The notes: generated by a model not told the origin, from the sequence alone. A DNA stretch of 50,793 nt from Naasia sp. (GCA_025463675.1 JAODAX010000064.1:1-50793), one strand, 5' to 3'. Shown: positions 8,433 to 16,871, counted from the stretch's first letter. Numbers and translations: made by a program.

Positions 8433-9314
8433 ATGTACTTCCACCGCCAAGAACTGCAGCACAAGTCGAAGCCCTCCAAGCCCGATGCGATCTTCGCGCG
8501 GCGGCTGCAGGAGGTCCTCGGCGGGCAGTACGGCGAGATCACGGTCGCGCTCCAGTACGGCTTCCAGGCCTGGAACTCGCACCTGCCCGGCAAGTACCGC
8601 GACCTGCTGTTCGGCATCGGCGCTGAGGAGATGGGCCACGTCGAGATGCTCGCGGTGATGATCGCCCAACTGCTCGAGAAGGCGCCGATCCCGGCCAGCG
8701 AGGATGCTGCGAAGTCCGACCCGGTGCTCGGCGCGGTGATGGGCGGGATGGACGTCCAGCACGCCATCGTCGCCGGCGCGGGGGCGCGTGCGGTCGACAG
8801 CAACGGGAACCCCTGGCAGGGCAGCTACATCACCTCGAGCGGCAACCTGCTCGCCGACTTCACCGCCAACGCGAACGCCGAGATGCAGGGCCGCGTGCAG
8901 GTCGCCCGGCTCTACCACATGACCGACGATCACGGCGTGCGCGATCTGCTGTCGTTCCTGCTCGCCCGGGACACGATGCACCAGAACCAGTGGATCCGCG
9001 CCGCGGAGGAGCTGCGCGCCGAAGGCTTCGAGGAGCTGCCCGTGCCGAGCAACTTCCCGATCTCGAAGGAGGAGCGGAGCGTGTCGTACCAGTACATCAA
9101 CTTCTCGGATGGCCAGGCCGCCAGCGAGGGCACCTGGGCGAGCGGCCCCACCCCGGACGGGCACGGCCAGTTCAGTTACGTGGCCGAGCCGCCCAAGGGC
9201 GTGCCGATGCCGCCCGCCACTCAGCCGGACGGCCGCTTCTACGGCACCACCGCGAAGTCGAACACCGCGGAGAAGATCGGTGGCGCCATCAAGGACGCGG
9301 TCGAGAAGAAGTGA
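8433..9314 (+). CDS. Manganese catalase
   Basis: A 293-residue non-haem catalase that disproportionates hydrogen peroxide at a di-manganese centre. All five expected metal ligands are visible: Glu35 (GGQYGEI), Glu66 and His69 (GAEEMGHVEM), Glu150 (NANAEMQGR) and His183 (TMHQNQW). The length is normal for the family. The ATG at 8433 is preferred over an upstream ATG at 8337 because the family starts MYFHRQELQ and GGAGA lies just before it. The last 60 residues form the usual Gly/Pro-rich tail. It is divergent to the fused gene and followed by a strong hairpin terminator. Oxidative-stress function is established for the family; its regulation here is unknown. Confidence 0.95.
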   Translation: MYFHRQELQHKSKPSKPDAIFARRLQEVLGGQYGEITVALQYGFQAWNSHLPGKYRDLLFGIGAEEMGHVEMLAVMIAQLLEKAPIPASEDAAKSDPVLGAVMGGMDVQHAIVAGAGARAVDSNGNPWQGSYITSSGNLLADFTANANAEMQGRVQVARLYHMTDDHGVRDLLSFLLARDTMHQNQWIRAAEELRAEGFEELPVPSNFPISKEERSVSYQYINFSDGQAASEGTWASGPTPDGHGQFSYVAEPPKGVPMPPATQPDGRFYGTTAKSNTAEKIGGAIKDAVEKK

Positions 9315-9363
9315 CCGCCGCCCCGGAGGCGACGCGCGCCGCAGAGGCGCGCCGGGAGGAATG

Positions 9364-9399
9364 AGGAAGGCCCCCGCCGGAATCGACGGGGGCCTTCCT
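9364..9399. terminator. Bidirectional hairpin terminator between Mn-catalase and cspA
   Basis: AGGAAGGCCCCCG (9364-9376) pairs perfectly with CGGGGGCCTTCCT (9387-9399) around a 10-nt loop. It sits between two convergent genes, and the A/T-containing outer stem gives short U-runs on both strands, so it can end both transcripts. Confidence 0.85.
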
Positions 9400-9420
9400 G
9401 GTGTCCAGGAGCGGGAATGC

Positions 9421-9627
9421 TCAGGAAGCGGGGCGGATGTTCGACGCCTGGGGGCCCTTGGCGCCCGCAACGACCTCGAACTCGACGCGCTGGTTCTCCT
9501 CGAGCGAGCGGTAGCCGCGCGAGTCGATGGCCGAGTAGTGGGCGAAGACGTCGGCGCTGCCGTCGTCCGGGGCGATGAAGCCGAAGCCCTTTTCGGCGTT
9601 GAACCACTTCACGATGCCAGTAGGCAT
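9421..9627 (-). CDS. Cold shock protein, CspA family
   Basis: A 68-residue single OB-fold nucleic acid chaperone. The RNA-binding motifs KGFGFI (RNP1) and VFAHYS (RNP2) are intact, and the N-terminus [16 protein letters not shown] is typical. A longer frame exists upstream, but the ATG at 9627 matches the family start and has AAAGAGAG just before it. The preceding 360 bp without another gene leaves room for a long 5' leader, common in cold-shock mRNAs and often regulatory. The protein binds single-stranded RNA/DNA in the cytoplasm and limits secondary structure. Confidence 0.95.
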   Translation of the reverse strand: MPTGIVKWFNAEKGFGFIAPDDGSADVFAHYSAIDSRGYRSLEENQRVEFEVVAGAKGPQASNIRPAS

Positions 9628-9989
9628 GTTGTCTCTCTTTCGATTTCTGATGTCCGGCGACGCAATCACGAGGCCTCTGTCACGCTGTCGAACTCCGCGC
9701 TCTCCGGAGCCGACCGGTGAACCCGGCGGACACGAGAAATGCAAGTACACAACACAACTGCGTTCCCCAGGCTACACCTGAGGCCGCATTCTCGGGGAGA
9801 GTCGGTTTTTCCCGCCGGTCCGGGAGCCCGGGGCTGACGGCGGCCCGTCGCGCGGCAGGCCGGGCGCGAGGGCGACCGGTGGGGCGCGCGGTCCTCCAAA
9901 AGGCGCGACACGCGCGTGTCGTGTCCCCCATCCGGATTTTCGTTGGCATGCTTCCGAGCACCGGCCGCCACCCAGGGAAGGTGAAAGAC
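9628..9989. promoter_or_regulatory. Divergent intergenic region of cspA and the FHA gene
   Basis: This 362-bp region has no supported gene. On the minus strand it should hold the cspA promoter and leader; A/T-richer sequence at 9735-9760 is a candidate. On the plus strand it should hold the promoter of the FHA gene. A perfect 16-bp palindrome, CGACACGCGCGTGTCG, lies at 9906-9921, about 70 bp before the FHA start, and could be a regulator site. No riboswitch consensus was recognised. Confidence 0.4.
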
Positions 9990-10880
9990 ATGAACACGAC
10001 GACGGATTACACGATCGAGGACGATCTCGCGGCTCCCGTCGCGCACGCCCCGACTCCCGCGGTCTTCCCGCAGGTCGGAGGAGCGGCACCGAGCCGCCGG
10101 CGCCAGCGCGAGCGTCCCGCGGATGCCGAAGGGCGCATCCCCGCACTCACCGCACTCGACGAGGCGGCGGAGTACGTCCTCATCGTCCGCGGTCCGGGCG
10201 GTGTGCGCGTCTTCGCCGAAGGCGGCCTCGCCATCACCGACGCCGACGGGGACACGGTCGACGCCGCCTCCGCGCTGTCGGCGGACCTGCCCTTCACGGT
10301 CGCGGAAGGAGCGGTGGCCCCGACCCCCGCTTCCGCCCTCGACACGTCGGTGCCTGCGGTGCCGTTCGAGGACATCCTCGCCGGCGAGCCGGATGGCCTC
10401 GCAGCCCTCGGCCTCGAGCCGGGCACCGGGGCGGGCTCCGAGCCGGACTTCGGCGAGACCAGCCAGGCACTCGGCTTCGGGCGCGGCGATCTCCTCGTGG
10501 AAAGCCCGCTCGTGCCGGCGACGGTGGAGGAGGACGAGGGCTACCTTGCCGTCGCCCTGGTCCTGCCGGGCGGTCGGCACCTCACGGTGGACGGGACGGT
10601 CCTCATCGGCCGCAGCCCGTCCGAGTCCGCGCGCACCGACTCGCCGGAGCTCGTGGCGCTCGCCGCGAACCTCACCGACATCTCGCGCACGCACCTCGAG
10701 GTGACCACCGACGGCGACGCCGTCTACGTCCGCGACAACCGCTCGACGAACGGCACGGTGCTCACCCGCCGCGGTCAGACGCCGGTGCTCATCCCCTCGG
10801 ACGAGCCGATGCGCGTCTACCCGGGCGACTCGCTGAACCTGGCGGGATCGGCGACCATCGAGATCGAAGGCGTCCGCTAA
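9990..10880 (+). CDS. FHA domain protein with long N-terminal region
   Basis: A 296-residue protein with a C-terminal forkhead-associated (phosphothreonine-binding) domain at about 200-290. The conserved residues are present: IGRSPSES, SRTHLE and DNRSTNGT. The N-terminal 200 residues are Ala/Pro/acidic-rich and look partly disordered, with a Thr-rich start (MNTTTDYTIEDD) that could be a kinase target. No membrane segment is seen. The ATG at 9990 has GGGAAGGTGAAAG upstream and is preferred to the longer frame from 9717, whose extra residues are basic noise. Ser/Thr kinases at 5766 and 34168 could supply its ligands, but this is inference. Confidence 0.85.
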   Translation: MNTTTDYTIEDDLAAPVAHAPTPAVFPQVGGAAPSRRRQRERPADAEGRIPALTALDEAAEYVLIVRGPGGVRVFAEGGLAITDADGDTVDAASALSADLPFTVAEGAVAPTPASALDTSVPAVPFEDILAGEPDGLAALGLEPGTGAGSEPDFGETSQALGFGRGDLLVESPLVPATVEEDEGYLAVALVLPGGRHLTVDGTVLIGRSPSESARTDSPELVALAANLTDISRTHLEVTTDGDAVYVRDNRSTNGTVLTRRGQTPVLIPSDEPMRVYPGDSLNLAGSATIEIEGVR

Positions 10881-10896
10881 CTCGCGCTGCACCGAC

Positions 10897-10930
10897 ACCG
10901 GCCCTCACCAGAATCCTGGTGAGGGCCGGT
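10897..10930. terminator. Hairpin terminator between the FHA gene and the FKBP lipoprotein gene
   Basis: ACCGGCCCTCACCA (10897-10910) pairs perfectly with TGGTGAGGGCCGGT (10917-10930) around a 6-nt loop, followed by CTCGTTTC. It separates two convergent genes and can serve either strand. Confidence 0.85.
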
Positions 10931-10969
10931 CTCGTTTCCGGAGGCTGCGCTGATCGGGGTGCGCCGGGC

Positions 10970-11950
10970 TCAGCCGATCGCGAGGATGTCGACCACGAAG
11001 ACGAGCGTCTGGCCGGCGAGCGGCGCGGTGTTCTCCGGCGCCTGCTCCCCGTAGCCGTAGATGGGGGGCATCACCACGAGGACCTGCGATCCGACGGTCT
11101 GGCCGGCGATCGCCGCGGCGAATCCGGGCACCACCTGATCGAGCGCGAAGGTGGCAGGCTCCCCGCCCCAGCTCTCGTCGAAGACGGTGCCGTCCGACCA
11201 CTGCATGCCCCGGTAGTGCACCTGGACGGAGGAGCCGGCCGGGACCACCTCGCCGTCGCCCTTCGTGAGGGTCGCGATGTGCAGATCCTTCGGCGCTTCC
11301 GCCGCGGGCACGGCGACCGTCGGACTGCCGTCGGCCGCCGGCGCGACCGTCGGCAGCGTGCCCGGCAGCTCGTCGCCCGCCTCGTAGCGAATCGTCCGGA
11401 TCGCCGATTCGATGTCCATGACGAGGACGAGGGACGCGTCACCTGCGACCTCCAGGTCGGTGTTCCCGGCCTCACCGAATCCTTCCGACGGGGGGATGAC
11501 CGACACGACCCGCGACCCGACCGATGCGCAGCCGAGCGTCTTCGCGAACCCCGGAAGCAGCTGCGTCGTGTCGACCTGGAAGGCGGCGGTCGTCTCGCCC
11601 TCCGCATAGCCGTAGCTCTCGATGGGGGCGCCGGTGGCGCCGTTGTACACGGCGAAGGCCACCTGGGCGAGCGACCCGCGCTCGAGTTCCTCGCCCTTCC
11701 CCTCGACGACCGTCGTCCGCTCCGTCGTGGCCGCGTCGATGCCCGCCTCGAAGGCGACCTCCGGCGCGGCGGCGAGATCGTCGGACACGGTGACTGCCTT
11801 TGATGCGCTGCCCGACTCGGCGGAGCAGACATCGGCCGCCGCGTCGGCGGCCGGTGGTGTGCTGTCCGCCGGGGCGGGAGCGTCGCCCGCGCAGGCGGTC
11901 AGGGCCGCCAGCAGGGTCGCGGCGGTCAGGAGGGGCAGGGCGCGGCGCAC
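10970..11950 (-). CDS. FKBP-type peptidyl-prolyl isomerase lipoprotein, two FKBP domains
   Basis: A 326-residue exported protein. The GTG at 11950 gives a lipoprotein signal, VRRALPLLTAATLLAALTAC, with lipobox LTAC, so it should be lipid-anchored outside the membrane. GGAAGCGAG upstream supports this start. Two FKBP domains follow. The first, about 80-200, is divergent (PGFAKTLGCASVGSRVV). The second, about 220-326, is closer to canonical with VQVHYRGMQWSDGTVFDESW, VPGFAAAIAGQTVGSQVLVV and YGYGEQ. The enzyme speeds proline cis-trans isomerisation in extracytoplasmic protein folding. Domain 1 may be structural rather than catalytic. It is divergent to the flavin oxidase gene. Confidence 0.9.
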   Translation of the reverse strand: MRRALPLLTAATLLAALTACAGDAPAPADSTPPAADAAADVCSAESGSASKAVTVSDDLAAAPEVAFEAGIDAATTERTTVVEGKGEELERGSLAQVAFAVYNGATGAPIESYGYAEGETTAAFQVDTTQLLPGFAKTLGCASVGSRVVSVIPPSEGFGEAGNTDLEVAGDASLVLVMDIESAIRTIRYEAGDELPGTLPTVAPAADGSPTVAVPAAEAPKDLHIATLTKGDGEVVPAGSSVQVHYRGMQWSDGTVFDESWGGEPATFALDQVVPGFAAAIAGQTVGSQVLVVMPPIYGYGEQAPENTAPLAGQTLVFVVDILAIG

Positions 11951-12058
11951 AGCGGACTCGCTTCCGATCGGGGACAAACGCCGACCACCGTACCGCCCCG
12001 GGCGGCACGTTCCCTGCGCGCCCGCCACGGGGAGCCCGCGAAGTAGGCTGACGGCAGG

Positions 12059-13528
12059 ATGAGCATTCCGCGACGCAGCTTCCTCGCCGGTGCGGCATCG
12101 GGACTGTCGATGCTGGTGCTCGCCGCGTGCACGCCGACCCCCCGCCCGCGGCCCACCGCGAGCACGCCGCTGCCCACGCCGACGACCGGCTTCGCGGTGC
12201 CGCGGCCCGCCGGGATGCTGCGCAGCGGGTGGACGGCCGACCCGTTCGCCCGCGGCGCCTCCAGCTTCGTCGCCGTCGGCTCCGCGCCGGAGCACCGCCA
12301 GACCCTCCGCGCCGCTCTCGACGACCGCATCTTCTTCGCGGGGGAGGCCACCTCCGACGATCAGCCGGGCACCGTCGCGGGGGCCCTGGACTCGGGCAGC
12401 CGCGCCGCCACCGAGGTGGAGACCCTCACCCGAGGCAGCGAGCGCATCGCCGTGATCGGCGCGGGTGCCGCCGGAGCGGCCGCCGCCCGTCGGCTCTTCG
12501 ACGCCGGCCACGCCGTGACCGTCCTGGAGGCCCGCGACAGGGTCGGCGGACGCATCTCCACCGTGCGCGACGATGAGTGGCCCGCGCCGATCGAGCTGGG
12601 CGCCGCCTGGGTCCGCGGCGGCGACGTGGAGAGCCTGTCCGCCCGGCTGGCGCGCCTCGGCGTCGCCACCGCGGCGTCTCCGACGGAGGACGGCGTGCTG
12701 CGGGTCACCCCGGACGGCGCCCTGGTCGACGGCTCCGGCGACGCCGCGGCGGCGGTCGACGAGGCGCTCGGCTGGGCCCGCGACCGCGCGGCCGACGTGT
12801 CGATCGCGGACGCGCTCACCGGCTCCGGTGCCGGGGAGGTGTCGGACGCGGGCGCGCCGTCGCCGGCGGCCCGGCTCGCCGCCGCGCTCCGCCTGGACCT
12901 CGGGCTGCCGGTCGGCGCGCCCGCCGAGGAGGCGTCCGCCTGGTACACCGACCCGGGGCCGGCCGTGTTCGCGGGCGAGCTCGTCCTCGGCGGCTACGAC
13001 GCCGTCGTCGCTGACCTCCTCGACGGGATCGACGTCTGGCTGGGCTCACCGGTGACGGGGCTCAGCTACAACGACAGCGGCGTGAGCGTCCGACTGTCGA
13101 CCGGCGAGGCGCTGAGTGTCGACCGCGTGGTCGTGACCGTGCCGCTCGGTGTGCTGAAGGACGAGGGGCTCCAGTTCGACCCGCCGCTGCCCTTCGCGAA
13201 GCGCGGCGCCATCGCCGAGCTCGGCGTCGGCGACCTGGAGACCGTCGCCCTGCGCTTCGACGAGCCGTTCTGGGACACCGACGCGATCGCCTGGAGCATC
13301 GTCGGCGACGCCGACTTCCCCGAGTGGGTGAACCTCGAGCCGCTGACCGGCGAGCCCGTGCTGCTCGGCCTCGTCGGCGCCGCCGCCGCCCGGGACTTCG
13401 CCGACCTCGACGACGCGGGCGTGCTGGAGCGGGCGTTGACGAGCCTTGCGGCGTTCGCCTCCGGGGACCGGTCCGGTGCGGGCACTACCGCGTCCTCTGG
13501 CGCCGACGCGCCGGCCGCCGGCGGCTGA
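12059..13528 (+). CDS. Tat-exported lipoprotein flavin amine oxidase, domain order apparently permuted
   Basis: A 489-residue flavoprotein of the monoamine/polyamine oxidase group. The N-terminus MSIPRRSFLAGAASGLS carries a twin-arginine signal plus a lipobox (LAAC, Cys24). Unusually, residues 57-120 hold the segment that normally ends these enzymes (GWTADPFARGASSF, then FFAGEATSDDQPGTVAGALD). The FAD Rossmann motif [15 protein letters not shown] with LEARDRVGGR, normally at the very start, comes after it at 131-165. The protein then stops after the central substrate domain, with a low-complexity tail and no second copy of the C-terminal motif. This suggests circular permutation. TAGGCT ends 9 nt before the ATG. 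The last 44 bp overlap the convergent gene. The substrate is unknown. Confidence 0.85.
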   Translation: MSIPRRSFLAGAASGLSMLVLAACTPTPRPRPTASTPLPTPTTGFAVPRPAGMLRSGWTADPFARGASSFVAVGSAPEHRQTLRAALDDRIFFAGEATSDDQPGTVAGALDSGSRAATEVETLTRGSERIAVIGAGAAGAAAARRLFDAGHAVTVLEARDRVGGRISTVRDDEWPAPIELGAAWVRGGDVESLSARLARLGVATAASPTEDGVLRVTPDGALVDGSGDAAAAVDEALGWARDRAADVSIADALTGSGAGEVSDAGAPSPAARLAAALRLDLGLPVGAPAEEASAWYTDPGPAVFAGELVLGGYDAVVADLLDGIDVWLGSPVTGLSYNDSGVSVRLSTGEALSVDRVVVTVPLGVLKDEGLQFDPPLPFAKRGAIAELGVGDLETVALRFDEPFWDTDAIAWSIVGDADFPEWVNLEPLTGEPVLLGLVGAAAARDFADLDDAGVLERALTSLAAFASGDRSGAGTTASSGADAPAAGG

Positions 13529-14228
13529 GCAGCAGCAGCAGCAGCACGTGCAGGACCCCGGGGCCGTGGTCGAGGGCCGCGGGAGCGCGCGGCAGATCCC
13601 GCTCGGCCAGCGGCGGCGTCCGGCTCGCCGCGACCAGTCCGGCCCCGACGCCCGCGAACAGCGCGAGCGCACCGACCGAGTAGGCGAGGAAGGACCACGG
13701 GTAGCCGGCCTGAGCGGGGTCGAGGAAGAAGTACGGGTACCAGCCGACGATGCGGCCGCGGACGATCGTCGCGAGCCCCCACGCGACCGGGTAGGCCAGC
13801 ACGAGGGGGACGACCCGCCAGCGCACCGTCCGCCGCCCCGGCGTCACCAGCCAGTCGATGAGCGCGAACGTGGGCAGGAAGAAGTGCAGCACCTGGTCGG
13901 AGGGCGGCACCTCCAGCCGGTAGCCCTGGGCCGGCGCGCCGGTCGCGAGCAGCGCGAACACGATGCCGGCGACGAGCAGGTAGCAGGTGACGACCGCACG
14001 AGCCGTGGACAGCGCTGCGGTTTCGGGCCGGCCCCGTAGCAGAGCGACGCCGGAGCAGGCCCACACCACCACGGCCGCGAGGTTGCTCTGCACGGTCAGG
14101 TAGCCGAAGAAGTCGACCCAGGCGAAACTGCGGAAGCCGAACCCGTAGAGGAAGCGCGCCACGAGCGCGCCGAGCCCGATCGCGGCGAAGGCGAGGCGCG
14201 TGAAACCGATCGCGGTGCGCACCCCCAT
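13485..14228 (-). CDS. Pr6Pr-like integral membrane protein
   Basis: A 247-residue protein with about six hydrophobic segments (GFTRLAFAAIGLGALVARFL, FFGYLTVQSNLAAVVVWACS and others). The motifs FFGYLTVQSN and HFFLPTFALIDWL, with the intramembrane Asp, recall the FAR-17a/AIG1-like Pr6Pr family of actinobacterial membrane proteins, whose role is not established. The ATG at 14228 is preferred: GAGGGG lies 3 nt upstream, and the longer frame adds 114 unrelated residues. The C-terminus is basic (RRRRPARRRQRTR). Its 3' end overlaps the convergent oxidase gene by 44 bp. Confidence 0.75.
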   Translation of the reverse strand: MGVRTAIGFTRLAFAAIGLGALVARFLYGFGFRSFAWVDFFGYLTVQSNLAAVVVWACSGVALLRGRPETAALSTARAVVTCYLLVAGIVFALLATGAPAQGYRLEVPPSDQVLHFFLPTFALIDWLVTPGRRTVRWRVVPLVLAYPVAWGLATIVRGRIVGWYPYFFLDPAQAGYPWSFLAYSVGALALFAGVGAGLVAASRTPPLAERDLPRAPAALDHGPGVLHVLLLLLLSRRRPARRRQRTR

Positions 14229-14297
14229 GATCCCCTCGACGATACTGGGGGCCGCGGCTTGGCGTGTCGCCGGAGCAGCGCTTACGCTCGCATCCAC

Positions 14298-14313
14298 TCG
14301 AACAAACTTTCGA
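14298..14313. promoter_or_regulatory. SOS (LexA) box-like site
   Basis: TCGAACAAACTTTCGA differs by one base from the actinobacterial LexA operator TCGAAC-N4-GTTCGA. It lies about 10 bp after a TACGCT -10 hexamer (14283-14288), which has TTGGCG (14259-14264) 18 bp upstream, and just before the ribosome binding site of the gene at 14328. That position would block transcription. Confidence 0.6.
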
Positions 14314-14327
14314 ATGGAGGCGTGGAA

Positions 14328-14591
14328 ATGTCGCTGGCAGCGCTGTCGACGGAGGTCGTCGTGTGGTTCTCGAACGGGGTGCCGGCGCGACTGGTGCGCG
14401 ACGGCGTGCGCTACCGGGTCACCGACACGCCCACGCCACTGACCGAGGACGCCTGGTGCCCGCCGATGACCCACGCGGCGCCGCGCCTCATCGGCTGGCG
14501 CTTCCAGGGCACGGCCGCGAACGGTGCGTCGCTGATGTTTGAGATCGTCGAAGCGCAGCACACCTGGCACGTCCTCCGCACCTACGTCTGA
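14328..14591 (+). CDS. Small protein (87 aa), probably SOS-regulated
   Basis: An 87-residue protein, MSLAALSTEVVVWFSNGVPA with WCPPMTHAAPRLIGWRFQGT and a C-terminal strand WHVLRTYV. The N-terminal part (strand, GVPARLVRDGVRYRV) resembles small proteins often encoded next to Y-family polymerase or dnaE2 genes (DUF6504 type), but I cannot confirm membership. GGAGG 7 nt before the ATG supports this start over one 23 codons upstream. An SOS-like box lies 15 bp upstream. No polymerase gene is present in the window, so it would be a stand-alone damage-inducible gene. A role in DNA damage tolerance is inference. Confidence 0.68.
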   Translation: MSLAALSTEVVVWFSNGVPARLVRDGVRYRVTDTPTPLTEDAWCPPMTHAAPRLIGWRFQGTAANGASLMFEIVEAQHTWHVLRTYV

Positions 14592-14692
14592 GCCCGGTCC
14601 GCGGCGCGTGGCTCGGCGGCGGCCGCTGGCGCTCCCGGCCGCCGCCCAGGGCGGGCGGTCGCCGGAGCGTAGCCTGGGAGCGTGAGCATCCG

Positions 14693-16714
14693 ATGACCGC
14701 GCAGGACGCGCGGCCGGCCACCCCGGCGCCGGAGTCCCCGCCGTCGGCGAACCAGCAGTCGACTCGTGCCGGCGTCGCGCTGCTCGCCGCGATCCCGCTC
14801 GCGATCGTCGTGGCGCTCGCCGCGATGGCGGGCAGCGGCGCGTTCGGCGCCCACCTCGTCGACTCCGGCCCGCTCGTGACCTGGGGGCTGCCCATTGCGC
14901 GGGTCGTCGCGGACGGCGCCGCGGCGCTCACCGTCGGCGTGCTCGTGCTCGCGGTGTTCGCCCTGCCGGGCGAGGCCGGCGACCCGCGGCTGCCCGGGGT
15001 CGCCCAGCGAGCGGCCCTGCGGATCGCCGCGGTGGCGAGCGCGGTCTGGCTCGCGGCCGGCGCGGCCGTGCTCGCGCTGACCGCCGCCGCGGTGCTCGGC
15101 ACGGCGGACGGGCTGCCCGGCGTCCTCCCGGCCTTCGTTGCCCGCACCGAGCTGGGCGCAAACTCGGTCGTGTCCCTCGCCCTCGTCGCCGCCGTGCTCG
15201 CCCTCACCCTGCTCTCCCCGCGCACCGCCTGGGTCGCTGTCGCCGGCGTGCTCGCCGTCGCGGCACTCCTGCCGCTCGCCCTGAACGGCCATGCGGCCGG
15301 CGCGCTCGAGCACGGCAACGCGGTCAGCAGCCTCGCCGTGCACCTGATCGGCGTCTCCGCCTGGACGGGCGGGCTGGTGGGCCTCATCCTGCTGCGTCGC
15401 CCCCTCGGCGGCGGCCTCGCCGCGGCCGCGCGCCGCTACTCCACGCTCGCGGCGTGGGCGTTCGGCGCGGTCGCCTTCTCGGGCGTCGTCAACGCCTCGC
15501 TGCGGCTCGCGGGGCCGGAGGACCTGCTCACCGGCTACGGGCTGCTCGTGCTCGCCAAGGCGGGGCTCCTCGTCGCGCTCGGCGTCGCGGGCGCCGCGCA
15601 GCGCCGGCGGATCCTGCCGCGGTTCGAGCGCGACGGCCCGCGCGCGTTCCTCCGCCTCGCCGCCACCGAGATCGTCGTGCTCGCCGCCGCGATGGGGCTC
15701 TCGGTCGCGCTGTCCCGCTCGGCGCCGCCCATCCCCGAAGAAGCGGCGGGGGACCGGTTCGCGGCGCTCGTCGGCTACGCGGAGCCGCCACCCGTGACGC
15801 CGCTTCGGATGCTCACCGAGTGGCATGTCGACTGGGCCTTCCTCGGCCTCGCCGGCATCCTGATCGGGGCATATCTCGCCGGCGTGGTGAAGCTCCGCCG
15901 CCGCGGCGACGCGTGGCCGCTGCGGCGGACCGTGCCCTGGGTCCTCGGCTGCCTCGGCCTCGTCTACGTCACGAGCGGCGGTCCCGGCGCCTACGGGCCA
16001 ACCAGCTTCAGCACCCACATGCTCCAGCACATGGGGCTCATGATGTTCCTGCCGCCCCTGCTCGTCCTCGGCGCGCCGATCCTGCTCGCGATGCGGGCGC
16101 TGCCCGCCCGCCGGGACGGCAGCCGCGGCATCCGCGAGTGGCTGCTTGTGCTCGTGCACTCACGAGTGGCGGCGTTCTTCTCCTTCCCGGTCGTCGCCGC
16201 CGTCATCTTCGCCGGCAGCCTCGTCGCCTTCTACTACACGCCGTGGTTCGAGTTCTCGCTGCGCGAGCACACCGGGCACCTGCTGATGGTGCTGCACTTC
16301 CTCCTCGGCGGGTACCTCTTCTATTGGGTGCTGATCGGCGAGGACCCCGGCCCCAACCGTCCGGCGCCGCCCTTCCGGCTGATCGTGCTGCTCGCCACCC
16401 TCGCCTTCCACGCGTTCTTCGGTCTGGCCCTCATGTCGCAGAGCGACGTGCTCGCCATTGACTGGTGGCGCGCCCTCGGGGCGACCGACGCCGCGGCGCT
16501 GCTCGACGACCAGCGGGCCGGCGGCGGTCTCGCCTGGGGTGCGGGGGAGGTGCCCACCGTTCTCGTGGCGCTCGTCGTGGTGCGTCAGTGGATCCGCAGC
16601 GACGCCCGCCAGGCCCGCCGGTCCGACCGGGCGGCCGCTCGCGACGGCGACGCCGAGCTGACCGCATACAACGCCCGCCTGGCGGCGCTCGCGAAGCGCG
16701 ACGGACGCGGCTAA
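14693..16714 (+). CDS. CopD-CtaG fusion: copper transport / cytochrome c oxidase assembly membrane protein
   Basis: A 673-residue polytopic protein. The first half (about 20-330) resembles CopD, a copper-import membrane domain, with GHAAGALEHGNAVSSLAVHL and SAWTGGLVGLI carrying His and Trp near membrane faces. The second half (about 370-620) matches the caa3-type CtaG family: MLTEWHVDWAFLG, STHMLQHMGLMMFLPPLLVL and YYTPWFEFSLREHTGHLLM, with conserved His residues likely to handle copper for oxidase assembly. The fusion is common in actinobacteria. TAGCCT lies 18 nt before the ATG. The basic C-terminus is cytoplasmic. It is followed by a nested palindrome that may end transcription. Confidence 0.9.
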   Translation: MTAQDARPATPAPESPPSANQQSTRAGVALLAAIPLAIVVALAAMAGSGAFGAHLVDSGPLVTWGLPIARVVADGAAALTVGVLVLAVFALPGEAGDPRLPGVAQRAALRIAAVASAVWLAAGAAVLALTAAAVLGTADGLPGVLPAFVARTELGANSVVSLALVAAVLALTLLSPRTAWVAVAGVLAVAALLPLALNGHAAGALEHGNAVSSLAVHLIGVSAWTGGLVGLILLRRPLGGGLAAAARRYSTLAAWAFGAVAFSGVVNASLRLAGPEDLLTGYGLLVLAKAGLLVALGVAGAAQRRRILPRFERDGPRAFLRLAATEIVVLAAAMGLSVALSRSAPPIPEEAAGDRFAALVGYAEPPPVTPLRMLTEWHVDWAFLGLAGILIGAYLAGVVKLRRRGDAWPLRRTVPWVLGCLGLVYVTSGGPGAYGPTSFSTHMLQHMGLMMFLPPLLVLGAPILLAMRALPARRDGSRGIREWLLVLVHSRVAAFFSFPVVAAVIFAGSLVAFYYTPWFEFSLREHTGHLLMVLHFLLGGYLFYWVLIGEDPGPNRPAPPFRLIVLLATLAFHAFFGLALMSQSDVLAIDWWRALGATDAAALLDDQRAGGGLAWGAGEVPTVLVALVVVRQWIRSDARQARRSDRAAARDGDAELTAYNARLAALAKRDGRG

Positions 16715-16742
16715 CCGCACGCGCGTGCGCGCCGGCACGCGC

Positions 16743-16856
16743 CTCGGCCCCGCGTCGAGCGCGGTACGTGCACCGCTCTCCGCGGTACGAGACGCCGAGC
16801 GCGGGCGGTGCACACACCGCGCTCGGCGCCTCGCACTGCGCTCGATGCGGGCCGAG
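16743..16856. repeat. Nested inverted repeat downstream of the CopD-CtaG gene
   Basis: Outer arms CTCGGCCCCGCGTCGAGCGC (16743-16762) and 16838-16856 are complementary apart from one extra base and one mismatch. Inside, GTGCACCGC pairs with GCGGTGCAC at 16805-16813, or alternatively CGCCGAGCGCGG (16793-16804) pairs perfectly with CCGCGCTCGGCG (16817-16828). The 114-bp element can form a long branched hairpin. It may be a terminator, an attenuator or the scar of a mobile element; no transposase or terminal duplication was seen. Confidence 0.6.
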
Positions 16857-16871
16857 CCCCGCGTGACCCGC

